A stretch of 8,300 bases of DNA from CAMYLY01 sp039587215 (GTDB lineage: Bacteria > Gemmatimonadota > Gemmatimonadetes > Gemmatimonadales > GWC2-71-9). Positions 1 to 5,923 of this stretch are shown here, in pieces; position 1 is the first letter of the stretch, and each line of letters starts with the position of its first letter. Below the pieces are notes generated by a model. It ran no database searches. It was not told the DNA's origin and was given only the letters and a program-made list of their open reading frames with translations. The DNA is taken from the NCBI GenBank assembly GCA_039587215.1, contig JBDHIW010000103.1:1-8300 (forward strand), read 5' to 3'. The translations under genes and the position numbers were made by a program.

Positions 1-1190
1 TGCAGATCGCCGGGAGCATCCGGCGCTTCCGGCACGCTGACCTCCAGGTCGGGCGCGTCGACGGCATTCTCGCCGTACTCGACCCACCCGCTCGAACGGC
101 CGCTCACGTCGGTCGTCCGGATACGCCACCGATACCGGGTGTCGTCGAGGAGCCCCGTGAGCTCCACGCCACTCACGTTCCCCGACGGTACCATCACGCC
201 CGATCGCGTCGGCACGCCGGTGAAGGCCGAGTCGACCGGCACCACTTCCACGTCCAACTGCACCGAGTCGGCGAGATCGGGGTCGGTCCCCGTCGCGCGC
301 GCCACGAACCCGGAGTCGGCCACCGACCCGCCGACCGACAGTGTGGTGACGCCGTCGCGGCGCAGCTGCTCGATCGATGTCGGGGCCGCGGGCGGGCGTG
401 GGACGGAGAATGCGAGCGAGAAGGCGCCGGTGTCGGCGGGGTTCTCGGTCGTGACCGTGATGCCGTAGGGGCCCGTCGCGGGGAGCGGGAGGTTGACGAA
501 GCACCGGTCCGGACCCGCCGCGCGGCAGAACTGCGTCTCGGCAAAGACCGGTGCGTCGCTGTCGGGCGCGCTGTCGATCAGGAGGATCGCTGGGAAGTCG
601 GCATACAGCGCGACCGTGATCGAGTCGCCCTCGAGGCCCGTGATGCGGAAGAGCTTGCCGAAGCTCCCCGGACGGTCCGGTGCCTCACAGTCCGCTTCAC
701 CGACCGTTTGCTCGACCGAATCACCCGGGACGAGCGTCTCGGACAGACACGGGTGGACGGTGAGCAGCACGGGGAGACGCGTGACATCGGGGGTGCCTTC
801 CGCGCCGACCACCAGGGTGTCCCGATAGTCGCCGAGATCGAGTCCCGTCGGATCCACGGTCACCGTGACCTCCGCCGGCGCCGTGCCCGTCGTTGCGCTC
901 AGCGCGATCCACGGACTTCCCTGCGCCCGAGCCACGTTCCACCGGAGCGTCCCCGTCCCCGCATTCGTGACGGTGACGGTCCGGGTGATGAGCGCGGTGC
1001 TGCCGAGTGCGGCGGAGTCGGAGAGAGCTGAGAGGGAGACGGCGGGTGTGCCGGCCGGGGGAGGCGTGACCAGCTCGTCGAGTTGGCACGTCGTCAACGA
1101 GAGCGTCAACGCCAAGACACCGACGCCCGCTGCCAGTCGTCTGGCCGCGGGCGCACGGGGATTCCGTGGCGTCACGATCTCTCGATCCAT
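1..1190 (-). CDS. Secreted multidomain lipoprotein (BACON-like, PPC-like, FN3-like domains), C-terminus cut by window edge
   Basis: An uninterrupted minus-strand frame runs from ATG at 1190 to the left edge, giving 396 codons with no stop. Residues 1-35 look like an export signal: a basic stretch with Arg17-Arg18, a hydrophobic core at about 19-33, then Cys35 in LTTC. Thr at -1 is unusual for a lipobox, so lipidation is likely but not certain. Residues about 50-145 resemble a BACON/Ig-like repeat (VTNAGTGTLRW, a W-I-A-L-S strand, then VTVDPTGLDLGDY). Residues about 147-262 resemble a pre-peptidase C-terminal (PPC) beta-sandwich, with Cys148, Cys168, Cys222 and Cys230 possibly forming disulfides. 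Residues about 268-385 look like a fibronectin type III domain (TRYRWRIRTTDVSGRSSGW). The protein would face the periplasm or cell surface; its ligand is unknown. A weak AGAGGG lies 13 nt upstream of the ATG. The catalytic part, if any, would lie beyond the window. The domain calls are by eye. Confidence 0.85.
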   Translation of the reverse strand, partial: MDREIVTPRNPRAPAARRLAAGVGVLALTLSLTTCQLDELVTPPPAGTPAVSLSALSDSAALGSTALITRTVTVTNAGTGTLRWNVARAQGSPWIALSATTGTAPAEVTVTVDPTGLDLGDYRDTLVVGAEGTPDVTRLPVLLTVHPCLSETLVPGDSVEQTVGEADCEAPDRPGSFGKLFRITGLEGDSITVALYADFPAILLIDSAPDSDAPVFAETQFCRAAGPDRCFVNLPLPATGPYGITVTTENPADTGAFSLAFSVPRPPAAPTSIEQLRRDGVTTLSVGGSVADSGFVARATGTDPDLADSVQLDVEVVPVDSAFTGVPTRSGVMVPSGNVSGVELTGLLDDTRYRWRIRTTDVSGRSSGWVEYGENAVDAPDLEVSVPEAPDAPGDL

Positions 1191-1455
1191 GCGTCGTTCA
1201 GCACCCTCTGCAGCGGGTGACGGGACATCTCGAAGAGCCGGAAGACCCCGGCGGTTCCCTCCATACGCGCAACGGATGTGCCACGCCTTCCCCGGAGAGC
1301 CCCACCATCTCGGCCGTCGTGACAGGACTTCAAGTGCTTTCAATGCAACAGCTTACATCGCATTGACCCTACGTGTCCTGCACCGACCACGCACCACCTG
1401 TTGCGTCGTTCCCACAGGCACCGCAGCCTGTCAATTGAGCAAAGTGCGATCCCCG
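1191..1455. other. Intergenic leader of the lipoprotein gene with nested inverted repeats
   Basis: This 265-bp gap lies between the stop of the small membrane-protein gene and the start of the lipoprotein gene, both on the minus strand. I see no convincing open frame of its own. The stretch at about 1330-1370 is richer in A/T than its surroundings and holds the inverted repeats listed separately. A perfect TTGACA (minus strand, 1434-1429) has no acceptable -10 box 16-18 nt downstream. A 6-bp stem with a 6-nt loop (ACAGGC/GCCTGT, 1414-1431) lies about 25 nt after the preceding stop but has no T-run, so it is at best a weak terminator. The lipoprotein promoter should be in this gap, but I cannot place it. 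Confidence 0.55.
1340..1366. repeat. 7-bp inverted repeat, candidate operator, nested in an outer 6-bp repeat
   Basis: TCAATGC at 1340-1346 and its exact complement GCATTGA at 1360-1366 are separated by 13 nt. Around them lies a second pair, CAGGAC at 1323-1328 and GTCCTG at 1375-1380, whose centre differs by only about 1.5 nt. The nearly concentric arrangement could bind a dimeric regulator of the lipoprotein gene or form a long imperfect hairpin. Arms of this length can arise by chance, and no regulator family is recognised. Confidence 0.3.
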
Positions 1456-1758
1456 TCAGGGCGGGTCGTGCGATCCAGACTCCGTGCGCAGTGCTCGGTG
1501 TTCGGACGTCGACCGCCCCGTGCGGGGTTCGTCCCGGCCTGGGTCACCCGGCATCCCCGTAGACGGACGTCGTGGGGGTGGGGTTGCCTTGAGCGCCTTG
1601 ACCTCGCTCTTCAGCGCGTCGACGGCATCCAGCAGGTACCGGAGGGTCCGCGCCGTTCGCCTGAGGCTCCCGACCAACGCGGCCATGAGCACCAGCACCA
1701 ACAGCACGGCGGCACTGCCCAAAACCCCGACCAGCAACGTCCCCACATCTCCGGACAT
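1456..1758 (-). CDS. Small single-span membrane protein with cytosolic helix, hypothetical
   Basis: This predicts a 100-residue protein of unknown function. Residues about 7-30 are strongly hydrophobic (GTLLVGVLGSAAVLLVLVLM) and should form one transmembrane helix with a very short N-terminus. Residues about 33-58 are amphipathic and charged (RRTARTLRYLLDAVDALKSEVKALKA), with leucine spacing compatible with a short coiled coil. The last 40 residues are rich in Pro, Arg, Ser and Gly and are probably disordered. The Arg pair after the helix predicts a cytoplasmic C-terminus by the positive-inside rule. ATG at 1758 was preferred over an in-frame TTG at 1776 because GGGGA lies 4 nt upstream of it. 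It is separated from both neighbours by long gaps and is probably transcribed alone. The overall form recalls small membrane scaffold or DUF948-like proteins, but I do not recognise a family. Confidence 0.6.
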   Translation of the reverse strand: MSGDVGTLLVGVLGSAAVLLVLVLMAALVGSLRRTARTLRYLLDAVDALKSEVKALKATPPPRRPSTGMPGDPGRDEPRTGRSTSEHRALRTESGSHDPP

Positions 1759-1777
1759 GTCTTCCCCGTGTGGCAAG

Positions 1778-1797
1778 CCCCGAACTAGTGCTCGGGG
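1778..1797. repeat. Short stem-loop upstream of the small membrane-protein gene
   Basis: CCCCGA at 1778-1783 pairs with TCGGGG at 1792-1797 across an 8-nt loop. It lies about 20 nt upstream of the ATG at 1758 on the minus strand, so it would sit in the 5' leader of that gene. There is no T-run, so it is not a convincing terminator for the cupin gene. The rest of the 1759-1901 gap shows no clear promoter. Confidence 0.3.
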
Positions 1798-1901
1798 GAC
1801 CCTAAGAGGACTGTGAAACTCCCCTCAAGACGCCCAGCCGCCCCTTGAAAACTGCCCTCTCGTACGGTGAATAACAATCGGATTGGCGACCGCCGAGGCC
1901 G

Positions 1902-2288
1902 TCAGTCTGCGGGCGGCCGCTCCCGCGCGCGGTCCACCATGCAGAGGAACCCGAGGACCTCGCCCCGTGAAGCCCGGAACTGGTGGCGTTCCTGTGGCGC
2001 GACGTACACGCAGTCGGCGGGCCCGATCGCTTCCGTGCGATCTTCGAGCCGCGCCTCTCCGCTGCCGCGGAGCACGACGACCACGTGTGCGTGCGGATGC
2101 CGTTCGAGCCGGGTGAACCCGCCCGCCGCGACCTCGAAGTAGCGCGTCTCGAAAGCCACGTCGCCTTCGTCGGCGAGCACCTGGCGCGTGACGCCCTCAC
2201 TCTCGCCCTGCCCTCCCTCGTAGGCTCGGAGCGTCACCCCATCCCACCGAAAGCCCTGGGCTCGCCACACCCGTGACGAATCACGCAC
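1902..2288 (-). CDS. Small single-domain cupin, coupled to the RuBisCO-like protein
   Basis: This is a 128-residue protein of the RmlC-like cupin fold. The first cupin motif is ERHPHAHVVVVLRGSG (residues 62-77), offering His64, His66 and His68 as metal ligands. The usual downstream Glu of the motif is replaced by Val, with Glu62 a possible substitute. The second motif is GPADCVYVAPQERHQF, with His102 as the last ligand. No partner domain or signal peptide is present, so it is a cytosolic mono-cupin that may act as an enzyme, isomerase or small-molecule sensor; its substrate is unknown. GTG at 2288 was chosen because GGAG lies at 2299-2296 with 7-nt spacing. ATG at 2306 is an in-frame alternative that adds six residues but has no visible ribosome site. 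Either start overlaps the end of the upstream gene (by 8 or 26 bp), which indicates co-transcription and probable translational coupling. Confidence 0.85.
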   Translation of the reverse strand: MRDSSRVWRAQGFRWDGVTLRAYEGGQGESEGVTRQVLADEGDVAFETRYFEVAAGGFTRLERHPHAHVVVVLRGSGEARLEDRTEAIGPADCVYVAPQERHQFRASRGEVLGFLCMVDRARERPPAD

Positions 2289-3387
2289 AGGCGCGCTCCA
2301 CGGCATCACGGAGCCGGCGCGCGGCCCCCTCGAGGTCTCCCGTGGCGTACAGACTGCTGCCCACGAGGAACGCCTGATCGATTCCGAGCCGCTCGACCCA
2401 CGCCCCCGCATCCTCGGCGGCGATGCCGCCCCCGAGGACGGGGAGCGCCGGCGCCATCCCCTCGTCGGCGGAACGCACCCGCCGGACGATGCGTTCGGTC
2501 TCGTCCACGGTCACCGGAAACCGCCCTCCAGCGGCGATGAAGACCACGCCGTCCGCACCCGCAAGACGCTGGAGTACGCCCAGGAAGACGCTGGCATCCA
2601 ACCCGGCATCCCCGCAGACCAGCCCGCCGGTCATGGCAGGATGGGTGAGCACGGCAAGTTCGTGGGCTCCCGCCATTCGAAGCGCGCCCAGCCCTGTCAG
2701 CATTGGCGACATCACGACGATCCTGCACCCGCACGCGCGGACATGCTCCAAGCGTTCCGGAAGCGTCTCCAACGGACCCGTCACGTTGGGGGCGTAGTGC
2801 GCCGTCTCTCCGCCCGCGCGCGTGCCCGCCTCCTGAATCGCGTCCTGACATTGCGCGACGCGCTCCCGGAACGGCGCGAAATCCTGGTCGGTCAAACCGT
2901 GGTCGTCCTTGATCACGTCCATCCCGCCACGGGCGAGCGCCGCTCCGCGCTCCGCGAGTTCCTCGGACGTCAGACCGATGGGTTTCACCGCGCCCACCAG
3001 CAGCGGACGCGAGGCGACGCCCGTCAGTGAGCGAAGACCGCCAAGTCCGACCCGCGGCCCACCGATCCGGGCCACCATCGTCGCCGGCAGGGCCACATCA
3101 GCAACCCGCACACCGGGCAGCAGCGACACGTTGCCGTAAACGACGTTGACGAGCTGAAGCAGGTCGTTCCCGACGATGGCCGGGTCGTAGGAGATGGCAA
3201 ACTGGGGCCGGCCGTCAGGGGCCGGGTCGAGCAGCTCGACGCGCCCGACGACGTCGCGCTCGATGCGGTCGGGATAGGTCGCGGGCGGCAACTCGACCGT
3301 CTGCTCGCGCGCGATGATTGCGGCGAAGGCACCGACGTCCGGCGTGTCCGGCGGGACCTGGTAGCGGACGCGGAGGCGATCGCTCAT
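2281..3387 (-). CDS. Class IV RuBisCO-like protein (RLP), not a CO2-fixing RuBisCO
   Basis: This 368-residue protein matches the RuBisCO large-subunit fold: an N-terminal alpha/beta domain (about 1-120) followed by the TIM barrel. Against spinach numbering, the retained positions are Glu28 (E60), Asn86 (N123), Lys135 (K175), Lys160 (K201, carbamylated in RuBisCO), Asp162 (D203) and His249 (H294). Several essential positions are changed: K177 is Ile137, E204 is His163 (KDDHG), R295 is Pro250, K334 is Val271 and S379 is Gly (GGG, 319-321). It therefore cannot carboxylate RuBP. The KPIGLT and KDDHGLTDQ motifs recall one RLP clade whose studied members act on sugar-acid phosphates such as 3-oxo-isoapionate 4-phosphate; that link is from memory and tentative, and no apiose-pathway kinase or dehydrogenase is nearby. 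It is shorter than most RLPs (about 400-430). It overlaps the cupin gene. No clear Shine-Dalgarno precedes ATG 3387, and a GC hairpin ends 12 nt upstream. Confidence 0.9.
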   Translation of the reverse strand: MSDRLRVRYQVPPDTPDVGAFAAIIAREQTVELPPATYPDRIERDVVGRVELLDPAPDGRPQFAISYDPAIVGNDLLQLVNVVYGNVSLLPGVRVADVALPATMVARIGGPRVGLGGLRSLTGVASRPLLVGAVKPIGLTSEELAERGAALARGGMDVIKDDHGLTDQDFAPFRERVAQCQDAIQEAGTRAGGETAHYAPNVTGPLETLPERLEHVRACGCRIVVMSPMLTGLGALRMAGAHELAVLTHPAMTGGLVCGDAGLDASVFLGVLQRLAGADGVVFIAAGGRFPVTVDETERIVRRVRSADEGMAPALPVLGGGIAAEDAGAWVERLGIDQAFLVGSSLYATGDLEGAARRLRDAVERACA

Positions 3388-3399
3388 CGAAGAAACGCC

Positions 3400-3432
3400 G
3401 CGCGGCCGACCCCACGCCGGGGCCGGCCGCGC
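3400..3432 (-). terminator. Strong GC hairpin between ferritin and RLP genes
   Basis: Read on the minus strand, 3432-3419 and 3413-3400 pair over 14 positions (13 Watson-Crick plus one G-U) around a 5-nt loop. GGCGTTTCTT follows, so a short T-rich tract begins 4 nt after the stem. The stem starts 20 nt after the ferritin stop codon. This looks like the intrinsic terminator of the ferritin transcript. The T-run is short and interrupted, so termination may be partial. The hairpin ends 12 nt before the RLP start and could also limit ribosome access there. Confidence 0.6.
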
Positions 3433-3451
3433 AGGTCACCAGTCGGGGCGG

Positions 3452-3943
3452 CTACTCGCCGCCGCGCTGCCCGAGCTCCCGGTCGATCATGAGCAGACCC
3501 GGACCCTTCTCACCCGCCATCTTGAAGCGCGCGATGAGATCCTCGAAGGTCTTCTCTTCCTCGAGCTGCTCGTCGATGAACCACTGAAGATGCAACTGCG
3601 TCGGATAGTCCTTGTGCTTCACGGCCAGCTCGTACAGCGCCGTGATGGACGCCGACACCTTGCGCTCGTGCGCGAGCGACTTCTTCAGCGTGTCCATCGG
3701 CCCGGCGTATGCCGGCGCGGGCTTCTTCACGCCTTCGAGGACGACCCGCTCGCCGCGCTCGAGGAGGTAGTCGAAGAGCCGCATGCCGTGCGACATCTCC
3801 TCGGTGTGCTGGTGCTTCATCCACTTCGAAAACCCCGGCAGATTATCCGCGTCGAGGTCGGCCGCCATGGCCAGATACAGGTGAGCTGCGCTGAACTCCA
3901 TCGCGATCTGCTTGTTGATCGCGGCGACGATCGCCTTGTGCAT
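3452..3943 (-). CDS. ftnA: Bacterial non-haem ferritin
   Basis: This 163-residue protein would form a 24-subunit iron-storage shell that oxidises Fe(II) and stores it as ferric mineral in the cytosol. The ferroxidase residues match E. coli FtnA with an offset of one: Glu16, Glu49 and His52 (EEMSH), Glu93, Gln126 and Glu129 (EQLEEE), plus Tyr23. Glu16-Tyr23 and the WFIDEQLEEEK segment are typical of FtnA rather than bacterioferritin, and there is no Met at the haem-binding position (the equivalent region is GFSKWMKHQ with Met42, so haem binding cannot be excluded by eye alone). Length is normal for the family. ATG 3943 is supported by AGGAG at 3957-3953 with 9-nt spacing. The gene diverges from korA, and its extended -10 promoter overlaps a palindrome. 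A hairpin terminator candidate follows it, so it is probably monocistronic or only partly read through into the RLP gene. Confidence 0.95.
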   Translation of the reverse strand: MHKAIVAAINKQIAMEFSAAHLYLAMAADLDADNLPGFSKWMKHQHTEEMSHGMRLFDYLLERGERVVLEGVKKPAPAYAGPMDTLKKSLAHERKVSASITALYELAVKHKDYPTQLHLQWFIDEQLEEEKTFEDLIARFKMAGEKGPGLLMIDRELGQRGGE

Positions 3944-3983
3944 GACGTCAGACTCCTGGATGGTGCGAAACGGTGAACGAGAG

Positions 3984-3992
3984 AATATACCA
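3984..3992 (-). promoter_or_regulatory. Extended -10 promoter element of the ferritin gene
   Basis: On the minus strand 3992-3984 reads TGGTATATT, a TGn extension followed by a five-of-six match to TATAAT. No good -35 box lies 17 nt upstream, which fits an extended -10 promoter. It sits about 40 nt upstream of the ferritin ATG. Its outer half lies inside the palindrome at 3987-4004, so a bound repressor would block it. Confidence 0.55.
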
Positions 3993-4004
3993 ACCGGTTG
4001 GCAT
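3987..4004. promoter_or_regulatory. 18-bp palindromic operator candidate shared by divergent ftnA and korAB promoters
   Basis: The site reads ATACCAACCGGTTGGCAT. The central 12 bp, CCAACCGGTTGG (3990-4001), are a perfect palindrome, and the whole 18 bp has one mismatched pair (3989/4002). It overlaps the ferritin -10 element on one side and the TTGGCA -35 candidate for korA on the other. A continuous dyad of this form, centred on CCGG, resembles operators of TetR/AcrR-type repressors. No regulator gene lies in the window. It does not resemble a Fur box, which is A/T-rich. Confidence 0.6.
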
Positions 4005-4028
4005 TTCGGCTGAGCCGTGCGTAACTAT
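3998..4028 (+). promoter_or_regulatory. Possible korAB-nhaA promoter
   Basis: TTGGCA at 3998-4003 matches the -35 consensus at five of six positions. An 18-19 nt spacer leads to TAACTAT (4022-4028), a poor -10 box. The position, 37-67 nt upstream of the korA ATG, is sensible. The -35 part lies within the palindrome described separately. The -10 match is weak, so the exact promoter is uncertain. Confidence 0.35.
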
Positions 4029-4050
4029 TCAGGCAGTCAAGCCGATCTCC

Positions 4051-4055
4051 AAGGA
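4051..4055 (+). promoter_or_regulatory. Ribosome binding site that fixes the korA start
   Basis: AAGGA ends 9 nt before ATG 4065. An in-frame GTG at 4017 would add 16 residues (MRNYSGSQADLQGLPR), but it has no ribosome site and lies next to the presumed promoter. Therefore 4065 is preferred. Confidence 0.7.
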
Positions 4056-4064
4056 CTCCCCCGC

Positions 4065-5921
4065 ATGACCACAGCAGCCACCCCGGGCGTGCAACCCGTC
4101 CCTCGTGATACCGTCGTCGTCCGGTTCGCCGGCGACTCCGGGGACGGTATGCAGCTCACCGGGTCGCAGTTCACGGTCGAATCCGCCCTGATGGGCAGCG
4201 ACATCGCGACGTTTCCCGACTATCCGGCCGAGATTCGCGCGCCCGCGGGCACGACCTTCGGCGTGTCGGCATTTCAGGTGCATTTCGGCTCCGACGTGAT
4301 GACGCCGGGCGACGAACTCGACGTGCTGGTGGCGCTCAACCCGGCCGCGCTCAAGGTCAATCTCGGCGACGTGCGTCCCGGCGGCATGGTCGTGGTCGAC
4401 ACGGGCGCCTTCACGGCGCGGAATCTCGCGAAGGCCGGGCTCGAGACGAGCCCCCTCGACGACGATACCCTGGCGCCGTTTCAGGTCGTGCAGCTCGACA
4501 TCTCCCAGCGCACGCTGGACGCCGTCGAGCCGTTCGGGCTGAGTCAGAAGGGCGCACTGCGATCGCGGAACATGTGGACGCTCGGCCTCATGCTGTGGAT
4601 GTTCGGTCGCGAACGCGAGACGACGACCGATTGGCTCCGGACCAAGTTCAAGAAGAACCCCGGTGTTGCCGACGCCAATATCGCGGCGCTGAACGCGGGT
4701 CATGCGTACGGCGAGACGGTCGAGGCGCCGGGAGACATCGTCGGCTTCACGGTGAGTCGGTCCGAGGTCCCGCCGGGCACGTACCGAACCATCACCGGGA
4801 CGGACGCCCTGGCGTGGGGCCTCACGATCGGGGCGCGGGCCGCGGGCCTCCGGCTTTTCCTGGGCTCGTATCCGATCACGCCCGCCTCCCCGCTCCTGCA
4901 TGCGCTCGCCGGCCTCAAGCACTGTGGCGTGATCACGTTCCAGGCGGAAGACGAGATCGCCGCTATCGGGGCGGCGATCGGCGCCTCGTACGCGGGACAT
5001 CTCGGCATCACGTCGAGCTCCGGACCGGGCATCGCGCTCAAGACCGAGGCGCTCGGTCTTGCCATCGCCACGGAGTTGCCCCTCGTGGTGATCAACGCGC
5101 AGCGCGCAGGACCCTCGACGGGCCTGCCGACGAAGACTGAGCAGTCGGACCTGTTTCAGGCCGTGTACGGACGCAACGGCGACGCGCCCATCCCCGTGCT
5201 GGCCGCCGCCACGCCGGCCGACAGTTTCGAGGTGGCCATCGAGGCCGTACGCCTGGCGACCCGGTTCATGACCCCGGTGCTCCTGCTGACCGACGGGTAC
5301 CTCGCGAACGCGGCCGAGCCGTGGCTCATCCCGGACGCGGAGAGCCTCCCGACCTTCCCCATTCGGTTCCGAACGGACCCGGAGGACTTCCTGCCGTTCG
5401 AGCGGAACCCGTCGACCGGCGCACGTCCCTGGGTGCGACCGGGGACGCCGGGCATGACCCATCGGATCGGCGGGCTCGAACGCCAGGCCGAGACCGGGCA
5501 TGTCAGCTACGACCCGGAAAACCATCAGCAGATGACGGACGAGCGGGCGGCGAAGGTGGCCGGCATCGCCTACGACGTGCCGGAACAGACCGCGTGCCTC
5601 GGCCCGGACCGCGGACCCATGGTCGTGGTCGGCTGGGGTTCGACGTACGGCGCGATTCACCAGGCCGTCCGGCAGCTGCGGGACGACGGCCTCGACGTTG
5701 CGCACGTGCACATCCGGTATCTCCATCCGTTCCCGCGGAACCTCGGCGAGCTCCTCCGCGGATACGAACGGATCCTCGTGCCCGAGATGAACTCGGGGCA
5801 GCTGGTGAACCTGCTACGGAGCGCCTACCTCATCCCGGCCGAGAGCCTGCCGAAGGTGCAGGGCAAGCCGTTCAAGATCGCCGAGATCGTCCAGACGGTG
5901 CGCGATCGGATGGAGAGCTGA
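4065..5921 (+). CDS. korA: 2-oxoacid (2-oxoglutarate):ferredoxin oxidoreductase, fused gamma-alpha subunit KorA
   Basis: This 618-residue protein is the larger subunit of a two-subunit oxidoreductase. With KorB it converts a 2-oxoacid, most likely 2-oxoglutarate, plus CoA to acyl-CoA and CO2 while reducing ferredoxin; the reaction can run in reverse for CO2 assimilation. The gamma domain comes first (about 15-200, starting VVVRFAGDSGDGMQLTGSQF). The alpha, pyrimidine-binding domain begins with YPITPAS at 269-275, then EDEIAAIGAAIGAS (295 on), SSSGPG, and GPSTGLPTKTEQ at 349-360. A transketolase C-like domain II starts near 518 (PMVVVGWGSTYGAI) and includes VHIRYLHPFP and VPEMNSGQL. The gamma-alpha fusion matches the actinobacterial and archaeal two-subunit type. 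The substrate is inferred from the family. Its TGA is followed 2 nt later by korB, so the two are co-translated. No ferredoxin gene is present in the window. Confidence 0.95.
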   Translation: MTTAATPGVQPVPRDTVVVRFAGDSGDGMQLTGSQFTVESALMGSDIATFPDYPAEIRAPAGTTFGVSAFQVHFGSDVMTPGDELDVLVALNPAALKVNLGDVRPGGMVVVDTGAFTARNLAKAGLETSPLDDDTLAPFQVVQLDISQRTLDAVEPFGLSQKGALRSRNMWTLGLMLWMFGRERETTTDWLRTKFKKNPGVADANIAALNAGHAYGETVEAPGDIVGFTVSRSEVPPGTYRTITGTDALAWGLTIGARAAGLRLFLGSYPITPASPLLHALAGLKHCGVITFQAEDEIAAIGAAIGASYAGHLGITSSSGPGIALKTEALGLAIATELPLVVINAQRAGPSTGLPTKTEQSDLFQAVYGRNGDAPIPVLAAATPADSFEVAIEAVRLATRFMTPVLLLTDGYLANAAEPWLIPDAESLPTFPIRFRTDPEDFLPFERNPSTGARPWVRPGTPGMTHRIGGLERQAETGHVSYDPENHQQMTDERAAKVAGIAYDVPEQTACLGPDRGPMVVVGWGSTYGAIHQAVRQLRDDGLDVAHVHIRYLHPFPRNLGELLRGYERILVPEMNSGQLVNLLRSAYLIPAESLPKVQGKPFKIAEIVQTVRDRMES

Positions 5922-5923
5922 CC

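Noticed and set aside
1414..1431. ACAGGC/GCCTGT stem as a terminator for the small membrane-protein gene
   Set aside because: The stem is only 6 bp and is followed by GGGAAC rather than a T-run.
1429..1434. Minus-strand TTGACA as the -35 box of the lipoprotein promoter
   Set aside because: No T/A-rich -10 hexamer occurs at 16-18 nt spacing; the downstream bases are GGAACGAC.
865..1788. Plus-strand 307-codon open frame across the lipoprotein start and the small membrane-protein gene
   Set aside because: It has a low-complexity Arg/Ser/Pro composition and runs antisense to two minus-strand frames that show a signal peptide, beta-sandwich modules and a clear membrane helix.
2281..3387. Functional RuBisCO or methionine-salvage enolase (MtnW)
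   Set aside because: Key residues for RuBP carboxylation are replaced, and the KPIG and KDDHG motifs do not fit the YkrW/MtnW type. No salvage genes are adjacent.
3984..4004. Fur box controlling ferritin
   Set aside because: The dyad is centred on CCGG with GC-rich arms and does not resemble the A/T-rich GATAATGATAATC-type Fur site.
4017..4064. GTG 4017 as the korA start
   Set aside because: It has no ribosome binding site, and the added residues do not resemble the family. ATG 4065 has AAGGA with proper spacing.
4029..5726. Long minus-strand open frame antisense to korA (and similar ones at 5825-6928 and 6633-8156)
   Set aside because: Its predicted product is rich in Arg, Gly, Asp and His without any recognisable motif, while the plus strand encodes clear KorA, KorB and NhaA. 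Such frames are expected opposite high-GC genes.
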